A DNA stretch of 64,000 nt from Qipengyuania sp. S6317L1 (lineage in GTDB: Bacteria > Pseudomonadota > Alphaproteobacteria > Sphingomonadales > Sphingomonadaceae). The notes beneath the pieces were generated by a model. That model worked only from the letters and a program-made list of their open reading frames with translations. It did no database searches and was not told the DNA's origin. Below are positions 8,599-17,331 of this stretch, one piece after another. Numbering within the stretch: position 1 is the first letter of the stretch; each line of letters starts with the position of its first letter. The translations under genes and the position numbers were made by a program. The stretch covers positions 310,001-374,000 of the forward strand of contig NZ_JALKAJ010000005.1 of assembly GCF_023015615.1 (NCBI RefSeq), in the 5' to 3' direction.

Positions 8599-11292
8599 AT
8601 GAAGACGTATCTAAAAGCGACAGCATCAACCTCGGCGTTGTTCGCAACACTAGCGACGGCAACTTTTCTAACTCCAATCTCAACCCAGAAAGCTCATGCG
8701 CAGGCTCTCCCGGTGGTTGATGTGTGCACCGGAATTTCGCTTCCAAGATCGGCCGTGACCGAAGTTATCGGGGCGGTAAACCAGCCAATCGTCGGAGAAG
8801 TCGAAGGCGTTGTGAATGGGATCACCGGCCTTTTGGGCGGCGTCCCGCTCTTGTCCGTTCTGGGTTTCCCGACACTCAATGTTGACCTCACCACGATCCT
8901 TGCCGACGCAGAAGCGGGTGATCCGCTGAGCCTTCAGGTGCTCAATTCCGACGGCAACATCGTCACGGACAGCGATGACTGTAATATTGGCGCCGACAAT
9001 TTCTCGCTCAACGACGAAGGCGGAATCTCGATTGGCGGAAACCAGATCAGCGGGCTTGGAACGAACGGACAGGCCGCGATCGCCGGTGAGCAAAGCGCGA
9101 TTGCGTTTGGTAACAATGCCTCGACCTCAATCGGTGCCGATGGCGCAATTGCATTTGGTTCAGGCGCTTCGGCAACCGAGGGAAATGCGGTTGCCATCGG
9201 AGCAGGCTCGGTCGCTGATCGTGCTGCGCTAACGGGCTATAGCGCGGCGGGGATCACCGGCACGGTCGATTCAGCCGGTGCCGTTTCGTTTGGCTCTGCA
9301 GGTCAGGAACGCCAGCTGATCAATATCGCGCCAGGCAGCGCGCCCAACGATGCTGCGACCGTGGGCCAGGTGACAGGTGCCATTGCCGAAGCAACCGGAA
9401 ACCTAATCGCTTATGACGATGCGGCCCTGACGAGCATAACGCTTGGCGGTGCCGGGGGAACGACGGTCACGAACGTTGCAGACGGGGCTCTCAATGCTTC
9501 ATCCAGCGATGCGGTGAACGGGTCCCAGCTTTTCGCAACCAATCAGAATGTTGCGGCCAATACATCAAATATCACCACTCTCGACGGGCGCGTAACCGTC
9601 AACGAAGGCGATATCGCCAGTCTTCAATCGGACGTTGCGACCAACACGACAGGTATCACCAATCTGGATGGGCGCGTCACGGTAAACGAAGGAGATATCG
9701 CCGATCTTCAAACCGATGTCGCAACCAACACGACGAACATCACTACCCTGGATGGTCGCGTAACAACCAACGAAGGGGATATTGCAAATCTTCAGACCGA
9801 CCTTGCGACCAATACCACCAACATCGCCAATCTCGACGGGCGGGTGACTGTGAATGAAGGCGACATCGCAAACATTCAGACCGACGTTGCCACGAACACC
9901 ACGGATATCGCCAATGTCGACGCGCGCGTGACCGTGAATGAACAATCGATCATCGACAACTCGACTGCGATCCAGAACCTCATCGACGGGTCTATGGGCT
10001 CAACCGATTTGACGGTCGTGAACTCGCGCATCACCCAGAACGAAAACGATATTGTCGATCTCGACGGCCGGGTGACGGTCAACGAGAACGATATCGCCAA
10101 TGTGCAGGCCGATGTCGCGACCAATACCAGCAATATCGCGGGGCTCGATGGTCGGGTCTCCGTCAACGAAGGCGATATTGCTGCGCTCGACACCCGCGTC
10201 GCCACGAATGAGACGGATATCTCGAACCTCGACGGGCGTGTGACCGCGAATGAAGGCGATATTGTAGCGCTCGATACGCGCGTCGCCACCAACGAAACCG
10301 ATATCTCAAACCTCGATGGCCGCGTGACCGTCAACGAAGGCGACATCGCCTCGCTCGACACGCGGGTTACGACTGCGGAGGGCGATATCGACACGCTCGA
10401 AGGCCGCGTGACAGTCAATGAAGGGGATATTGCTGCGCTCGATACCCGCCAGACCGACACCGAAGGAGATGTCGCAAACCTCGATGCGCGGGTCACCGTC
10501 AACGAAGGCGATATTGCCGTTCTCGAAGGGCGGGTGGATAACGTTCCGGTCGCCTATGTCGATGATACAGACGGCGTGACCCGCTCGCCCGTTCCGACCG
10601 GCACTGTTGCATTCGGTGCGCCCGGAGGCAGCGCGGTTCGCGTAACCAATGTGGCCGACGCAACTCTTGCTGCGGGATCAACAGATGCGGTCAACGGCGG
10701 ACAGCTGTTTGCCACCAATCAGGCTGTGGCCCAAAACCGCACCGATATCGATGCCAACACCGCCAGCATCACGTCGCTCACTTCCTCGATCCAGGGCAGC
10801 ACGGTTTCCGCGGTGCAATATTCCAACCCTGACAATCCGACAGTCTCAAACGGCGGAACGATCACCAATGATGTGACACTGGTGGGCGCAAACGCCTCGG
10901 CTCCGGTGGCACTTCACAATGTCGCCGACGCCACATCGGCCACCGATGCCGTCAACTTGCGCCAGCTGCAGGGCGGACTTGGTCAGGTCATGGCCGACTC
11001 GATTGCCTACACAGACGCACGCTTTGCTGATCTGAGCTTCGACCTTTCGCAGCTCGAAAACGAAGCGGCCGCAGGGACCGCTGCGGCGATGGCAATGGCC
11101 GCTATCCCGCAGACGATTAGCGCCAGTGCGAACATGGTCGGTGGTGCTGTCAGCCACTATCGCGGCGAAACGGCGTTCGGCTTCGGCTTCTCCTCGGCCT
11201 TCAATGACGGGACTGCAGTTGTGCGGATCAACGGCACAATCGACACCCGCGGCAGAGGCGGAGTGGCCGCTGGCGCAGGCTTCTCGTTCTGA
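8599..11292 (+). CDS. YadA-like trimeric autotransporter adhesin
   Basis: An 897-residue surface adhesin of the type Vc secretion class. In order: a signal peptide (about 1-35, ending QKAHAQ); an N-terminal domain of unknown fold with a likely disulfide pair; YadA head repeats (AIAFGNNAS, AIAFGSGAS, AVAIGAGS, about 160-215); neck motifs (DAVNGSQLFATNQ and DAVNGGQLFATNQ); a long stalk of 28-residue repeats with the core LDGRVTVNEGDIA; a last neck (DAVNLRQL); and a C-terminal anchor of about 75 residues forming four strands per chain and ending GAGFSF. ATG 8599 has AAGGAG 9 nt upstream. The protein should form a trimeric fibre projecting from the outer membrane and mediate attachment or autoaggregation. 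The stalk DNA is tandemly repeated, so length variation is likely. Confidence 0.93.
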   Translation: MKTYLKATASTSALFATLATATFLTPISTQKAHAQALPVVDVCTGISLPRSAVTEVIGAVNQPIVGEVEGVVNGITGLLGGVPLLSVLGFPTLNVDLTTILADAEAGDPLSLQVLNSDGNIVTDSDDCNIGADNFSLNDEGGISIGGNQISGLGTNGQAAIAGEQSAIAFGNNASTSIGADGAIAFGSGASATEGNAVAIGAGSVADRAALTGYSAAGITGTVDSAGAVSFGSAGQERQLINIAPGSAPNDAATVGQVTGAIAEATGNLIAYDDAALTSITLGGAGGTTVTNVADGALNASSSDAVNGSQLFATNQNVAANTSNITTLDGRVTVNEGDIASLQSDVATNTTGITNLDGRVTVNEGDIADLQTDVATNTTNITTLDGRVTTNEGDIANLQTDLATNTTNIANLDGRVTVNEGDIANIQTDVATNTTDIANVDARVTVNEQSIIDNSTAIQNLIDGSMGSTDLTVVNSRITQNENDIVDLDGRVTVNENDIANVQADVATNTSNIAGLDGRVSVNEGDIAALDTRVATNETDISNLDGRVTANEGDIVALDTRVATNETDISNLDGRVTVNEGDIASLDTRVTTAEGDIDTLEGRVTVNEGDIAALDTRQTDTEGDVANLDARVTVNEGDIAVLEGRVDNVPVAYVDDTDGVTRSPVPTGTVAFGAPGGSAVRVTNVADATLAAGSTDAVNGGQLFATNQAVAQNRTDIDANTASITSLTSSIQGSTVSAVQYSNPDNPTVSNGGTITNDVTLVGANASAPVALHNVADATSATDAVNLRQLQGGLGQVMADSIAYTDARFADLSFDLSQLENEAAAGTAAAMAMAAIPQTISASANMVGGAVSHYRGETAFGFGFSSAFNDGTAVVRINGTIDTRGRGGVAAGAGFSF
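9566..10545 (+). repeat. 84-bp tandem repeats encoding the adhesin stalk
   Basis: About eleven imperfect copies of a repeat of 84 bp (28 residues) lie in frame within the adhesin. Two sub-types are seen. The first block (9566-9940) has units ending LQTDVATNTTNI. The second block (about 10120-10545) has units ending LDTRVATNETDI. A divergent non-repeat stretch (9940-10040) separates them. Block-specific similarity suggests each block expanded separately by unequal recombination or slippage. Confidence 0.85.
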
Positions 11293-11319
11293 ATTGGCTG
11301 CGAGTTCATTCGTGGCTGA

Positions 11320-11358
11320 GTGGGGCCGCATACCAGTCGGCATGGTATGCGGCCCCAC
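11320..11358 (+). terminator. Perfect 16-bp inverted repeat after the adhesin
   Basis: GTGGGGCCGCATACCA (11320-11335) and its exact reverse complement (11343-11358) flank a 7-nt loop, starting 28 nt after the adhesin stop. There is no clear T-run on either side. It may work as a transcription attenuator or mRNA 3-prime stabiliser rather than a classic intrinsic terminator. Confidence 0.55.
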
Positions 11359-11531
11359 AATTATGAGTAATGCCGGATGCCGGGAGCGCATGAACGGGCG
11401 GAAAGCTTTCGCGACCTTTATCGTTTCTGTTTGGGAAGCACCAATCATGGACTGGTTGCGGCATGCCGCGCGATAGCCCTGCAATCGGGGTGATCCGCGC
11501 AAAGCAAATTCGGCTAAGCCATTGACTCCAC

Positions 11532-11608
11532 TGGTCGGGAAGACAGGATTCGAACCTGCGACCCCCACACCCCCAGTGTGATGCGCTACCAGGCTGCGCT
11601 ACTTCCCG
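11532..11608 (-). tRNA. tRNA-Pro (anticodon GGG)
   Basis: On the minus strand the acceptor stem CGGGAAG pairs with CTTCCCG, the D arm is GCGC...GCGC, the anticodon stem is TCACA/TGTGG with loop CTGGGGG (anticodon GGG), and the T arm carries GTTCGAAT-type sequence. The 3-prime CCA is encoded (TGG at 11532-11534 on the plus strand). Confidence 0.95.
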
Positions 11609-11908
11609 AACCGGTGGAGTGCCGGGGCCTATAGGAGGCTCTTTTGTTGCTGACAAGCGGGGATGCGTCACGAATTTGTGCAGGCGCACGGCAATACGTG
11701 AATTTGGGGACATTGTTGCGCGCAGATCAAGGGTTGATTGCGGGGCGCTTGCAATGCTGCTAACCGCGCCCACTTAAGTCCGATAATACGAGTGCATTCG
11801 GGCTGGTATCGAGGGGTGTTGCGACACACGGCGCGGCTTGGGCTTGTCCCTCCTCAACGATGCTGGCCGCGTGCACAAGCACACACAAAACATAGGTTTA
11901 ACAAAACG
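11609..11908. other. Intergenic region between tRNA-Pro and yajC
   Basis: Three hundred bases with no convincing gene. The region must contain the promoters for the divergent tRNA-Pro and for yajC-secDF. I see no clear sigma-70 hexamer pair or repeat that I could call with confidence. Confidence 0.5.
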
Positions 11909-12238
11909 ATGCTCGAACTTCTGACAGCTGCTGCCGCTGGTGCAGGCGAAGCGCCTCCTGCTTGGATCAACTGGCTGCCAATCGTTGGTATGGTTGTGAT
12001 TTTCTGGTTCCTCATCATTCGCCCGCAGATGAAGCGTCAAAAAGAGCACCAGGCAAAAGTCGCTGGCCTCAAGAAGGGCGATCAGGTTGTGACGCAGGGC
12101 GGGCTCGTTGGTAAAGTCATCAAGGTCGATGACGTTTACGCCGAGGTTGAGCTTGCCAAGGATGTGCGCGTGAAAGCAGTCAAACACACCATCGCCGACC
12201 TCGTCGAGCCGGGCGCAAAGCCTGCCGCCAACGACTAA
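11909..12238 (+). CDS. yajC: Preprotein translocase accessory subunit YajC
   Basis: A 109-residue inner-membrane protein that associates with SecDF. A short N-terminal periplasmic stretch is followed by one membrane segment (about 20-40, WLPIVGMVVIFWFLIIRPQ) with the family motif FWFLIIRPQMKR, then a cytoplasmic domain with GDQVVTQGGLVGKV. ATG 11909 is chosen because the family signature starts directly after it; the 57 codons upstream look non-coding. It leads the yajC-secD-secF cluster, 66 nt ahead of secD. Confidence 0.96.
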   Translation: MLELLTAAAAGAGEAPPAWINWLPIVGMVVIFWFLIIRPQMKRQKEHQAKVAGLKKGDQVVTQGGLVGKVIKVDDVYAEVELAKDVRVKAVKHTIADLVEPGAKPAAND

Positions 12239-12304
12239 TTCGGCGGGGCGCGGCAGCGTCTGGCCATCATTCATACATCTCAACAGGATCAAAGCGTAAA
12301 AACG

Positions 12305-13903
12305 ATGCTTGATACACCGCTTTGGAAGAAAATCTCGCTTTGGGGGCTGACGATCGCATTGATCGCCGCGGCTTTGCCGTCCCTTATGATGTCGTCCGGA
12401 TTTGATTTTGGCGACGATGCGCCAACGGTCAATCTGGGCCTCGATCTGGCGGGTGGCTCGCACCTTTTGCTCGAAGCTGATCCTGACGATGTCGCTGCCA
12501 AGCGGCTGGAGAATATGGAAGAATCGGTCGAGGCCGCGCTTCGCGGTGCGACACCGGAAATCAAGTTCGGCGACACGTCGCGCGCCGACGGCCGGTTCTC
12601 GCTCCTGCTCGATTCCGCATCCGATATCGACCGCGCAAGGGGCCTGCTTGAACCGCTGATGATGGGCCGTGATGGTTCGCTCCAGCAAGAGTGGGATCTT
12701 GAGGTTGTCGATACACAGCGGCTTGTTCTCGTCCCGACCGAAAGCGGTCTCAACGTCGCGGTCAACAACGCGATGGAAAGCGTGATCGAGGTTGTGCGTC
12801 GCCGGATCGACGAACTTGGCACGCGCGAGCCGACGATTGTGCGCCAGGGCGATACCCGCATTGTGGTTCAGGTGCCCGGGCTCGAAGACCCGCAGGCCCT
12901 CAAGGAATTGCTCGGCAAAACGGCAGAGCTTGAATTCAAACTCGTCGACCAACAGGCGCTGCCCAGCAATACCGAGGCAGGCGTTGCCAATCCGGGAAGC
13001 CAGATCTTCCCCTATGCCGCCGATAGCAATCTTGCAGGCCAGTCAGAGGCGGTAAAGCGCCTTGGCGGTATTCGCGGTGACAGCCTCACAGGCGCGCAGG
13101 CCGGTGTTGACCCTCAAACCAATCGAAGCGTCGTCAACATCCAGTTCGACCAGCAAGGCGGTCAGAAATTCGCCAAGCTTTCGACCGAGAACGTGGGACA
13201 ACGTTTTGCGATTATTCTCGATGGCGAGGTGATTTCGGCCCCGTTCTTCAACGAGCCGATCCTCGGCGGTGCAGCGCAAATTTCGGGCAGCTTCTCGCCC
13301 GACAGCGCAAACCAGCTCGCCATCCAACTGCGTTCAGGCGCGCTTGAAGTGCCGCTCACTGTTATCGAAGAACGCACCGTTTCGGCAGAATTGGGTGAAC
13401 AATCCATCCGGTCCGGCATGATCGCCATGCTGATCGGCAGCCTTGCGGTGATCGCGCTGATGATTGCGACCTATGGCCGTTTCGGCGTTTATGCCACCGG
13501 CGCGCTTCTGATCAACGTGCTCATCCTGCTTGGCCTTATGGCAATCGGCAACTTCACCCTGACACTGCCCGGTATTGCAGGTTTCGTGCTGACGGTGGGC
13601 GCCGCGGTGGACGCGAACGTGCTCATCAACGAGCGTATCCGCGAAGAGCGCAAGCGTGGCCGCAAGGTCGTGACCGCGGTCGAAAACGGTTACAAAGAGG
13701 CCAGCCGCGCCATTTATGACGCTAACATCACCAACTTTATCGCAGGCGCACTGCTGTTCTGGTTCGGCTCCGGGCCTGTCAGGGGCTTTGCCGTGGTTCT
13801 GGTGATTGGCCTTCTGACTTCGGTCTTCACCGCGCTTACGCTCACCCGCATGTGGGTCTCGGGCTATCTGAGCGCGAACCGTCCCAAAGACATCAACATT
13901 TAA
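12305..13903 (+). CDS. secD: Protein translocase subunit SecD
   Basis: SecD uses the proton motive force with SecF to pull preproteins through SecYEG from the periplasmic side. It has 532 residues. An N-terminal membrane segment is followed by the conserved GLDLAGGSHLLLE, a periplasmic P1 head (about 60-340), and a C-terminal five-helix RND-type bundle with GFVLTVGAAVDANVLINERI. The Asp in that segment is the conserved proton-relay residue of the family. It lies between yajC and secF, with a 16-nt gap to secF. Confidence 0.97.
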   Translation: MLDTPLWKKISLWGLTIALIAAALPSLMMSSGFDFGDDAPTVNLGLDLAGGSHLLLEADPDDVAAKRLENMEESVEAALRGATPEIKFGDTSRADGRFSLLLDSASDIDRARGLLEPLMMGRDGSLQQEWDLEVVDTQRLVLVPTESGLNVAVNNAMESVIEVVRRRIDELGTREPTIVRQGDTRIVVQVPGLEDPQALKELLGKTAELEFKLVDQQALPSNTEAGVANPGSQIFPYAADSNLAGQSEAVKRLGGIRGDSLTGAQAGVDPQTNRSVVNIQFDQQGGQKFAKLSTENVGQRFAIILDGEVISAPFFNEPILGGAAQISGSFSPDSANQLAIQLRSGALEVPLTVIEERTVSAELGEQSIRSGMIAMLIGSLAVIALMIATYGRFGVYATGALLINVLILLGLMAIGNFTLTLPGIAGFVLTVGAAVDANVLINERIREERKRGRKVVTAVENGYKEASRAIYDANITNFIAGALLFWFGSGPVRGFAVVLVIGLLTSVFTALTLTRMWVSGYLSANRPKDINI

Positions 13904-13919
13904 GAAGGAGGCGAGGCAC

Positions 13920-14897
13920 ATGAAACTTTTAAAGCTCGTCCCTGATGACACGAATATCCAATTCCTGCGCCTGCGCGTGCCGTTTTTCATTCTCAGCCTC
14001 GTGCTGATTTTCGGAAGCTGGGGCGCGGTGGCGTACAATGGCCTGAACCTTGGCATCGACTTTGCCGGCGGACAGGAAGTGCGGCTGACCTTTGAAGAAG
14101 GAAACGCCGCGCCTGTTGGTGAGCTTCGCGAAACGGTCGCAGGGCTCGGCTATGGCACACCTGTCGTGCAGGAATTCGGTTCACCCAATGAGGTGAGCAT
14201 CCGTGTGCCTTTGCCCGAAGGGGCGGAGGACACACCGGGCGCTGCTACCGCCATTGGTAACGAAGTCATCGCCGCAATCGAAAGCGGTTATCCTGATGTG
14301 CGCACCGACGGGAACTCGACCGTTTCGGGCAAGGTCGCAGGCGAATTCAGCCGCGATGCAGCAATTGCACTTGCCGCAGCGATGGCGATGGTCGCGCTAT
14401 ACATCTGGATCCGGTTCGAGTGGCAGTTCGGCGTCGGCGCGCTGTTCGCGCTTTTCCACGATGTCTCTGTGACCATGGGGCTTTTTGCGATCACGCAGAT
14501 GGAGTTCTCGCTCCAGATTATCGCGGCAATCCTTGCGGTCATCGGTTACTCGCTCAACGATACGATCGTCGTCTACGACCGCATCCGCGAAAACCTTAAG
14601 AAGTATCGCAAGATGCCGTTGCCCGAGGTTCTCGACCTGTCGGTCAATGAAACCCTTGCGCGCACGGTCATGACATCGCTCACGCTTCTGGTGGCGCTGT
14701 TGCCGTTGCTTATCGCGGGGCCGGCAAGCCTTTTCGGCCTTGTCGCTGCGATCACGGCGGGTCTTTTCATCGGGACCTACTCGAGCATCTATCTTGCCTC
14801 GCCGCTTCTGATCTGGATGGGCGTCACATCGGACAGCTTTGTGCCGCAAGAAACCGATGCCGACCGGCAGGAGAAGAAAGCCCTCGGAGAGGCGTAG
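13920..14897 (+). CDS. secF: Protein translocase subunit SecF
   Basis: Partner of SecD in the RND-type translocation motor, 325 residues. Seen: an N-terminal helix (about 20-42), the conserved LGIDFAGGQEVRL, a short periplasmic domain, and five C-terminal membrane helices with GYSLNDTIVVYDRIREN carrying the conserved Asp/Arg residues. A good Shine-Dalgarno (AAGGAGG) lies 8 nt before ATG 13920. Last gene of yajC-secD-secF; the convergent glycosyltransferase ends 1 nt beyond its stop. Confidence 0.97.
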   Translation: MKLLKLVPDDTNIQFLRLRVPFFILSLVLIFGSWGAVAYNGLNLGIDFAGGQEVRLTFEEGNAAPVGELRETVAGLGYGTPVVQEFGSPNEVSIRVPLPEGAEDTPGAATAIGNEVIAAIESGYPDVRTDGNSTVSGKVAGEFSRDAAIALAAAMAMVALYIWIRFEWQFGVGALFALFHDVSVTMGLFAITQMEFSLQIIAAILAVIGYSLNDTIVVYDRIRENLKKYRKMPLPEVLDLSVNETLARTVMTSLTLLVALLPLLIAGPASLFGLVAAITAGLFIGTYSSIYLASPLLIWMGVTSDSFVPQETDADRQEKKALGEA

Positions 14898-14898
14898 C

Positions 14899-16107
14899 TC
14901 ACGCCTTCGCGACGAGCCCGTCGTAATAGGCGGCGAGCTCAATCGCGTTGGTTTGCCAGCTGAACCGCTCGGCCATCGCCGCAACCGCTTGACGCATGGG
15001 CGGGTCGTTCAGGACCGCACGAATGCCCGCAGCAACGCTTTCCGGATCGCGTTTGACGAGGCGGCCGGCGGTTGGATTTGTAATGATCTCTTGCGCGCCG
15101 CCGACGTTGCAGGTGACAACTGGCGTCCCGCAGGCGAGCGCTTCGACCCAGGCATTGGCGAGCCCTTCATTTGCGGTCGGCAGCACCATCACATCGGCTG
15201 CGGACAAGACAAGCGGCAGCATGTCGTGGTCGAGCGAGCCTGCAAAATGCACCCGTTCAGCCACACCCAGATCGCGGGCCAATTGGCGCAGGTGCACCTC
15301 ATCATCGCCTTTGCCCACCAGAACCAGACGCGCACCCTCAATGCGTGCCAGCGCGGCAATCGCGATATCCTGCCCCTTGCGCTCAATCAGGGCGCCGACA
15401 CACACCAGAAGCGGCGCATTGCCTGGCATGGCAAAGCCCAGTTCCGCGCTGAGCTGCGAGCGTAGTTGCGTGTGGTCGAGCGGGCGAAAACGTTCCCGGT
15501 CAAGCCCGGTGTAATGCACGCTGATTTTCTCGCGCGGCATTCCGATAGCGGTCATTTCTTTTACCATGGAGCCGCTCACCGCAAGAAGGCCCGCCGCGCG
15601 CTCTGCCGCTTGCAGCATTTGCTCTCGTGCAAAGTCGATCCCGCCCCAGTAGGTGATGTCAGAGCCGCGCGCCTTGATTGAAACGGGCAGGCCCATCTCT
15701 TTTGCAATCCAAGCCGCCGCCGGGCCATCGGGGAAGAAGAACTGCGCATCAATAAGGTCGATCGGGTTCTGCTGGTGGATACGTTTGATGACGGGCAGGG
15801 CGGCCTTTGCAATGGCAGAGGCGTTGCGCCGTGCCCCCACTTTGGGGATCAGCGTAAAGCGCGGGCGATGCACGGATATTCCATGCTCTTCGGCGCTGTC
15901 GGGAAGCTTGGCCAGGTCGCGGTAACGGCCAAGCGAGAGCGGGGGAAGACCGACGGGATTGACCACGCTCACCTGCCAATCGCCTGTCTGCGCGCCTCTC
16001 TTTGCAAGCGCCTCAAGCGAGCGCGCAACGAAGGTTCCGAAGCGCGGTGAAACCGGGTTCGGGTATAGCGTGCTGAGAGAAAGGACGTGCTTCATTGTAT
16101 CGCTCAT
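14899..16107 (-). CDS. Glycosyltransferase family 4 protein
   Basis: A 402-residue GT-B glycosyltransferase. The N-terminal half starts KHVLSLSTLYPNPVSPRFGTF. The C-terminal half holds the nucleotide-sugar site: CVGALIERKGQDIAI, VHFAGSLDHDMLP and LPTANEGLANAWVEALACGTPVV, which contains the E-x7-E signature of GT4. It probably adds a sugar to an exopolysaccharide, glycolipid or other envelope glycan; donor and acceptor are unknown. ATG 16107 overlaps the stop of the upstream regulator as ATGA, pointing to translational coupling; a second Met lies at 16095. Confidence 0.9.
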   Translation of the reverse strand: MSDTMKHVLSLSTLYPNPVSPRFGTFVARSLEALAKRGAQTGDWQVSVVNPVGLPPLSLGRYRDLAKLPDSAEEHGISVHRPRFTLIPKVGARRNASAIAKAALPVIKRIHQQNPIDLIDAQFFFPDGPAAAWIAKEMGLPVSIKARGSDITYWGGIDFAREQMLQAAERAAGLLAVSGSMVKEMTAIGMPREKISVHYTGLDRERFRPLDHTQLRSQLSAELGFAMPGNAPLLVCVGALIERKGQDIAIAALARIEGARLVLVGKGDDEVHLRQLARDLGVAERVHFAGSLDHDMLPLVLSAADVMVLPTANEGLANAWVEALACGTPVVTCNVGGAQEIITNPTAGRLVKRDPESVAAGIRAVLNDPPMRQAVAAMAERFSWQTNAIELAAYYDGLVAKA

Positions 16108-16700
16108 AGGGGGCGCACCAGCATGCACGCGATCGCGATCCAGTCGGGATTGTCGATGACCTGTTGTTTCTGCCCGGCCTGGGCAGGCAGTATCGCAAGT
16201 TTGTAACCGCGCCGATCAATCAGCCGCCCGAAGGCAAACCGGCCACCGGGGCGCGGCACCAGGCAATCGCGGTTCATCGCGGCAAGGAAGTCCTTATCCT
16301 TGGCCGCCCACGCATCAATCTGGCGCAGCCACACGCTATCGCCGGGTCGATATTCTCCCACGGGCGCGGTCACTTCGAGCACCAGCATGGGCTCATCGCC
16401 TCCTTGCGCGGCCATTTCGCTTGGCAGGATTGCATCGCGGTGTTGTTTGAGCGCTTCGGGATCGCTCGCGCCAAGTTCTGCGATCACTTTTGCACGAGGG
16501 GTGTTTTCGGAGCGGACCAACACTTCGGGATCAACGTCGAGAGCCGCGCCAATGCGCTCCATCCATTTGGTCGATAGATTGCGCATACCCGTTTCGAGGC
16601 GTCCGATGGTTTGCGCGGTGGTTGGCGGGTCACACGCTGCGCCAAGGTCCGCGAGCGTCATCGCGCGCGCCTTTCGAATTTCGCGAATACGGTTGATCAT
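16104..16700 (-). CDS. XRE-family regulator with S24-like C-terminal domain
   Basis: A 198-residue protein with an N-terminal helix-turn-helix (about 3-60, INRIREIRKARAMTLADLGAAC and AQTIGRLETGMRNLS) and a C-terminal beta-rich region (about 100-195) resembling the S24/LexA peptidase-like fold of CI-type repressors. I do not see an obvious self-cleavage site, so it may sense a ligand instead. ATG 16700 is preferred over 16730 because the HTH starts immediately after it. Its stop overlaps the glycosyltransferase start (ATGA), so both are co-translated. A DUF6456 gene is divergent, 111 bp away. Confidence 0.85.
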   Translation of the reverse strand: MINRIREIRKARAMTLADLGAACDPPTTAQTIGRLETGMRNLSTKWMERIGAALDVDPEVLVRSENTPRAKVIAELGASDPEALKQHRDAILPSEMAAQGGDEPMLVLEVTAPVGEYRPGDSVWLRQIDAWAAKDKDFLAAMNRDCLVPRPGGRFAFGRLIDRRGYKLAILPAQAGQKQQVIDNPDWIAIACMLVRPL

Positions 16701-16811
16701 CGAGGGCTTGGCCTTTCGCAAAGTAACCAAATTGGCGAATTTGACTTTCCTACATCACCGGGCGCGTTGCAAGCCCCCTTTCACAGAAGCCATGCGAAGA
16801 GGAGTGTGACG

Positions 16812-17294
16812 ATGCGCAAACTGGTAGAACGTGAACTGACCCCCGAAGGCCCCCGACGCACGAGTGAGGGGAGAGGCAAGCACCGCAGTGTAACGGTCAA
16901 TCTGGGCGAATCGCCGATCGCCTGGCTGCATTCGCGCGGGCATTTGTCGGATCGCCTGTTTCAAGCGGGCGAGCAACTCAGGAATGATTACGAACGCGCG
17001 CAATTGTCTGCCAATCTGACGATGCGATGGGATCCGGTGCGGATAAAGACAGGCAATCGCGGCAGCAGCGAGGCGGGCTTGACGTCGAGCGAGAAGCAGG
17101 TGGCTGCCAAGCAACGCTTTGACGGCGCCTTGGCCGAAGCGGGCAAGGGGTTGGACGATGTCTTGTGGCGCGTGGTGTGCGCTGGCGAAGGCTTGCCCCA
17201 AGCTGAAAAGGCGCTTGGCTGGCCGGCGCGCAGTGGCAAGCTGGTGCTGCAATTGGCGCTTGAACGGGTGGCGGATTTCTACCGTATCATGTGA
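16812..17294 (+). CDS. DUF6456 domain protein
   Basis: A 160-residue protein matching the alphaproteobacterial DUF6456 pattern. Seen: VNLGESPIAWLHSRGHLSDRLFQAGEQLRNDYERAQLS in the middle, and a C-terminal helical region with GLDDVLWRVVCAGEGLPQAEKALGWPARSGKLVLQLALERVADFY. The GW-P-R-SGK stretch resembles a small helix-turn-helix, so DNA binding is possible. No experimental function is known to me. ATG 16812 fits the domain start. It is divergent from the XRE regulator and convergent with the UDG-like gene. Confidence 0.8.
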   Translation: MRKLVERELTPEGPRRTSEGRGKHRSVTVNLGESPIAWLHSRGHLSDRLFQAGEQLRNDYERAQLSANLTMRWDPVRIKTGNRGSSEAGLTSSEKQVAAKQRFDGALAEAGKGLDDVLWRVVCAGEGLPQAEKALGWPARSGKLVLQLALERVADFYRIM

Positions 17295-17331
17295 GGCGGG
17301 ATGTGCGCCTTTGAACAGTGTCTCAACTGTC

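Noticed and set aside
9566-10545. Possible CRISPR array
   Set aside because: The repeats are adjoining 84-bp coding units in frame with the adhesin, without unique spacers and without cas genes.
11238-11608. Integration site at tRNA-Pro
   Set aside because: No direct repeat of the tRNA end and no integrase were found in the neighbourhood.
11774-12952. Minus-strand frame of 392 codons
   Set aside because: It lies opposite yajC and secD, which are certain, and reads as low-quality His/Arg-rich sequence.
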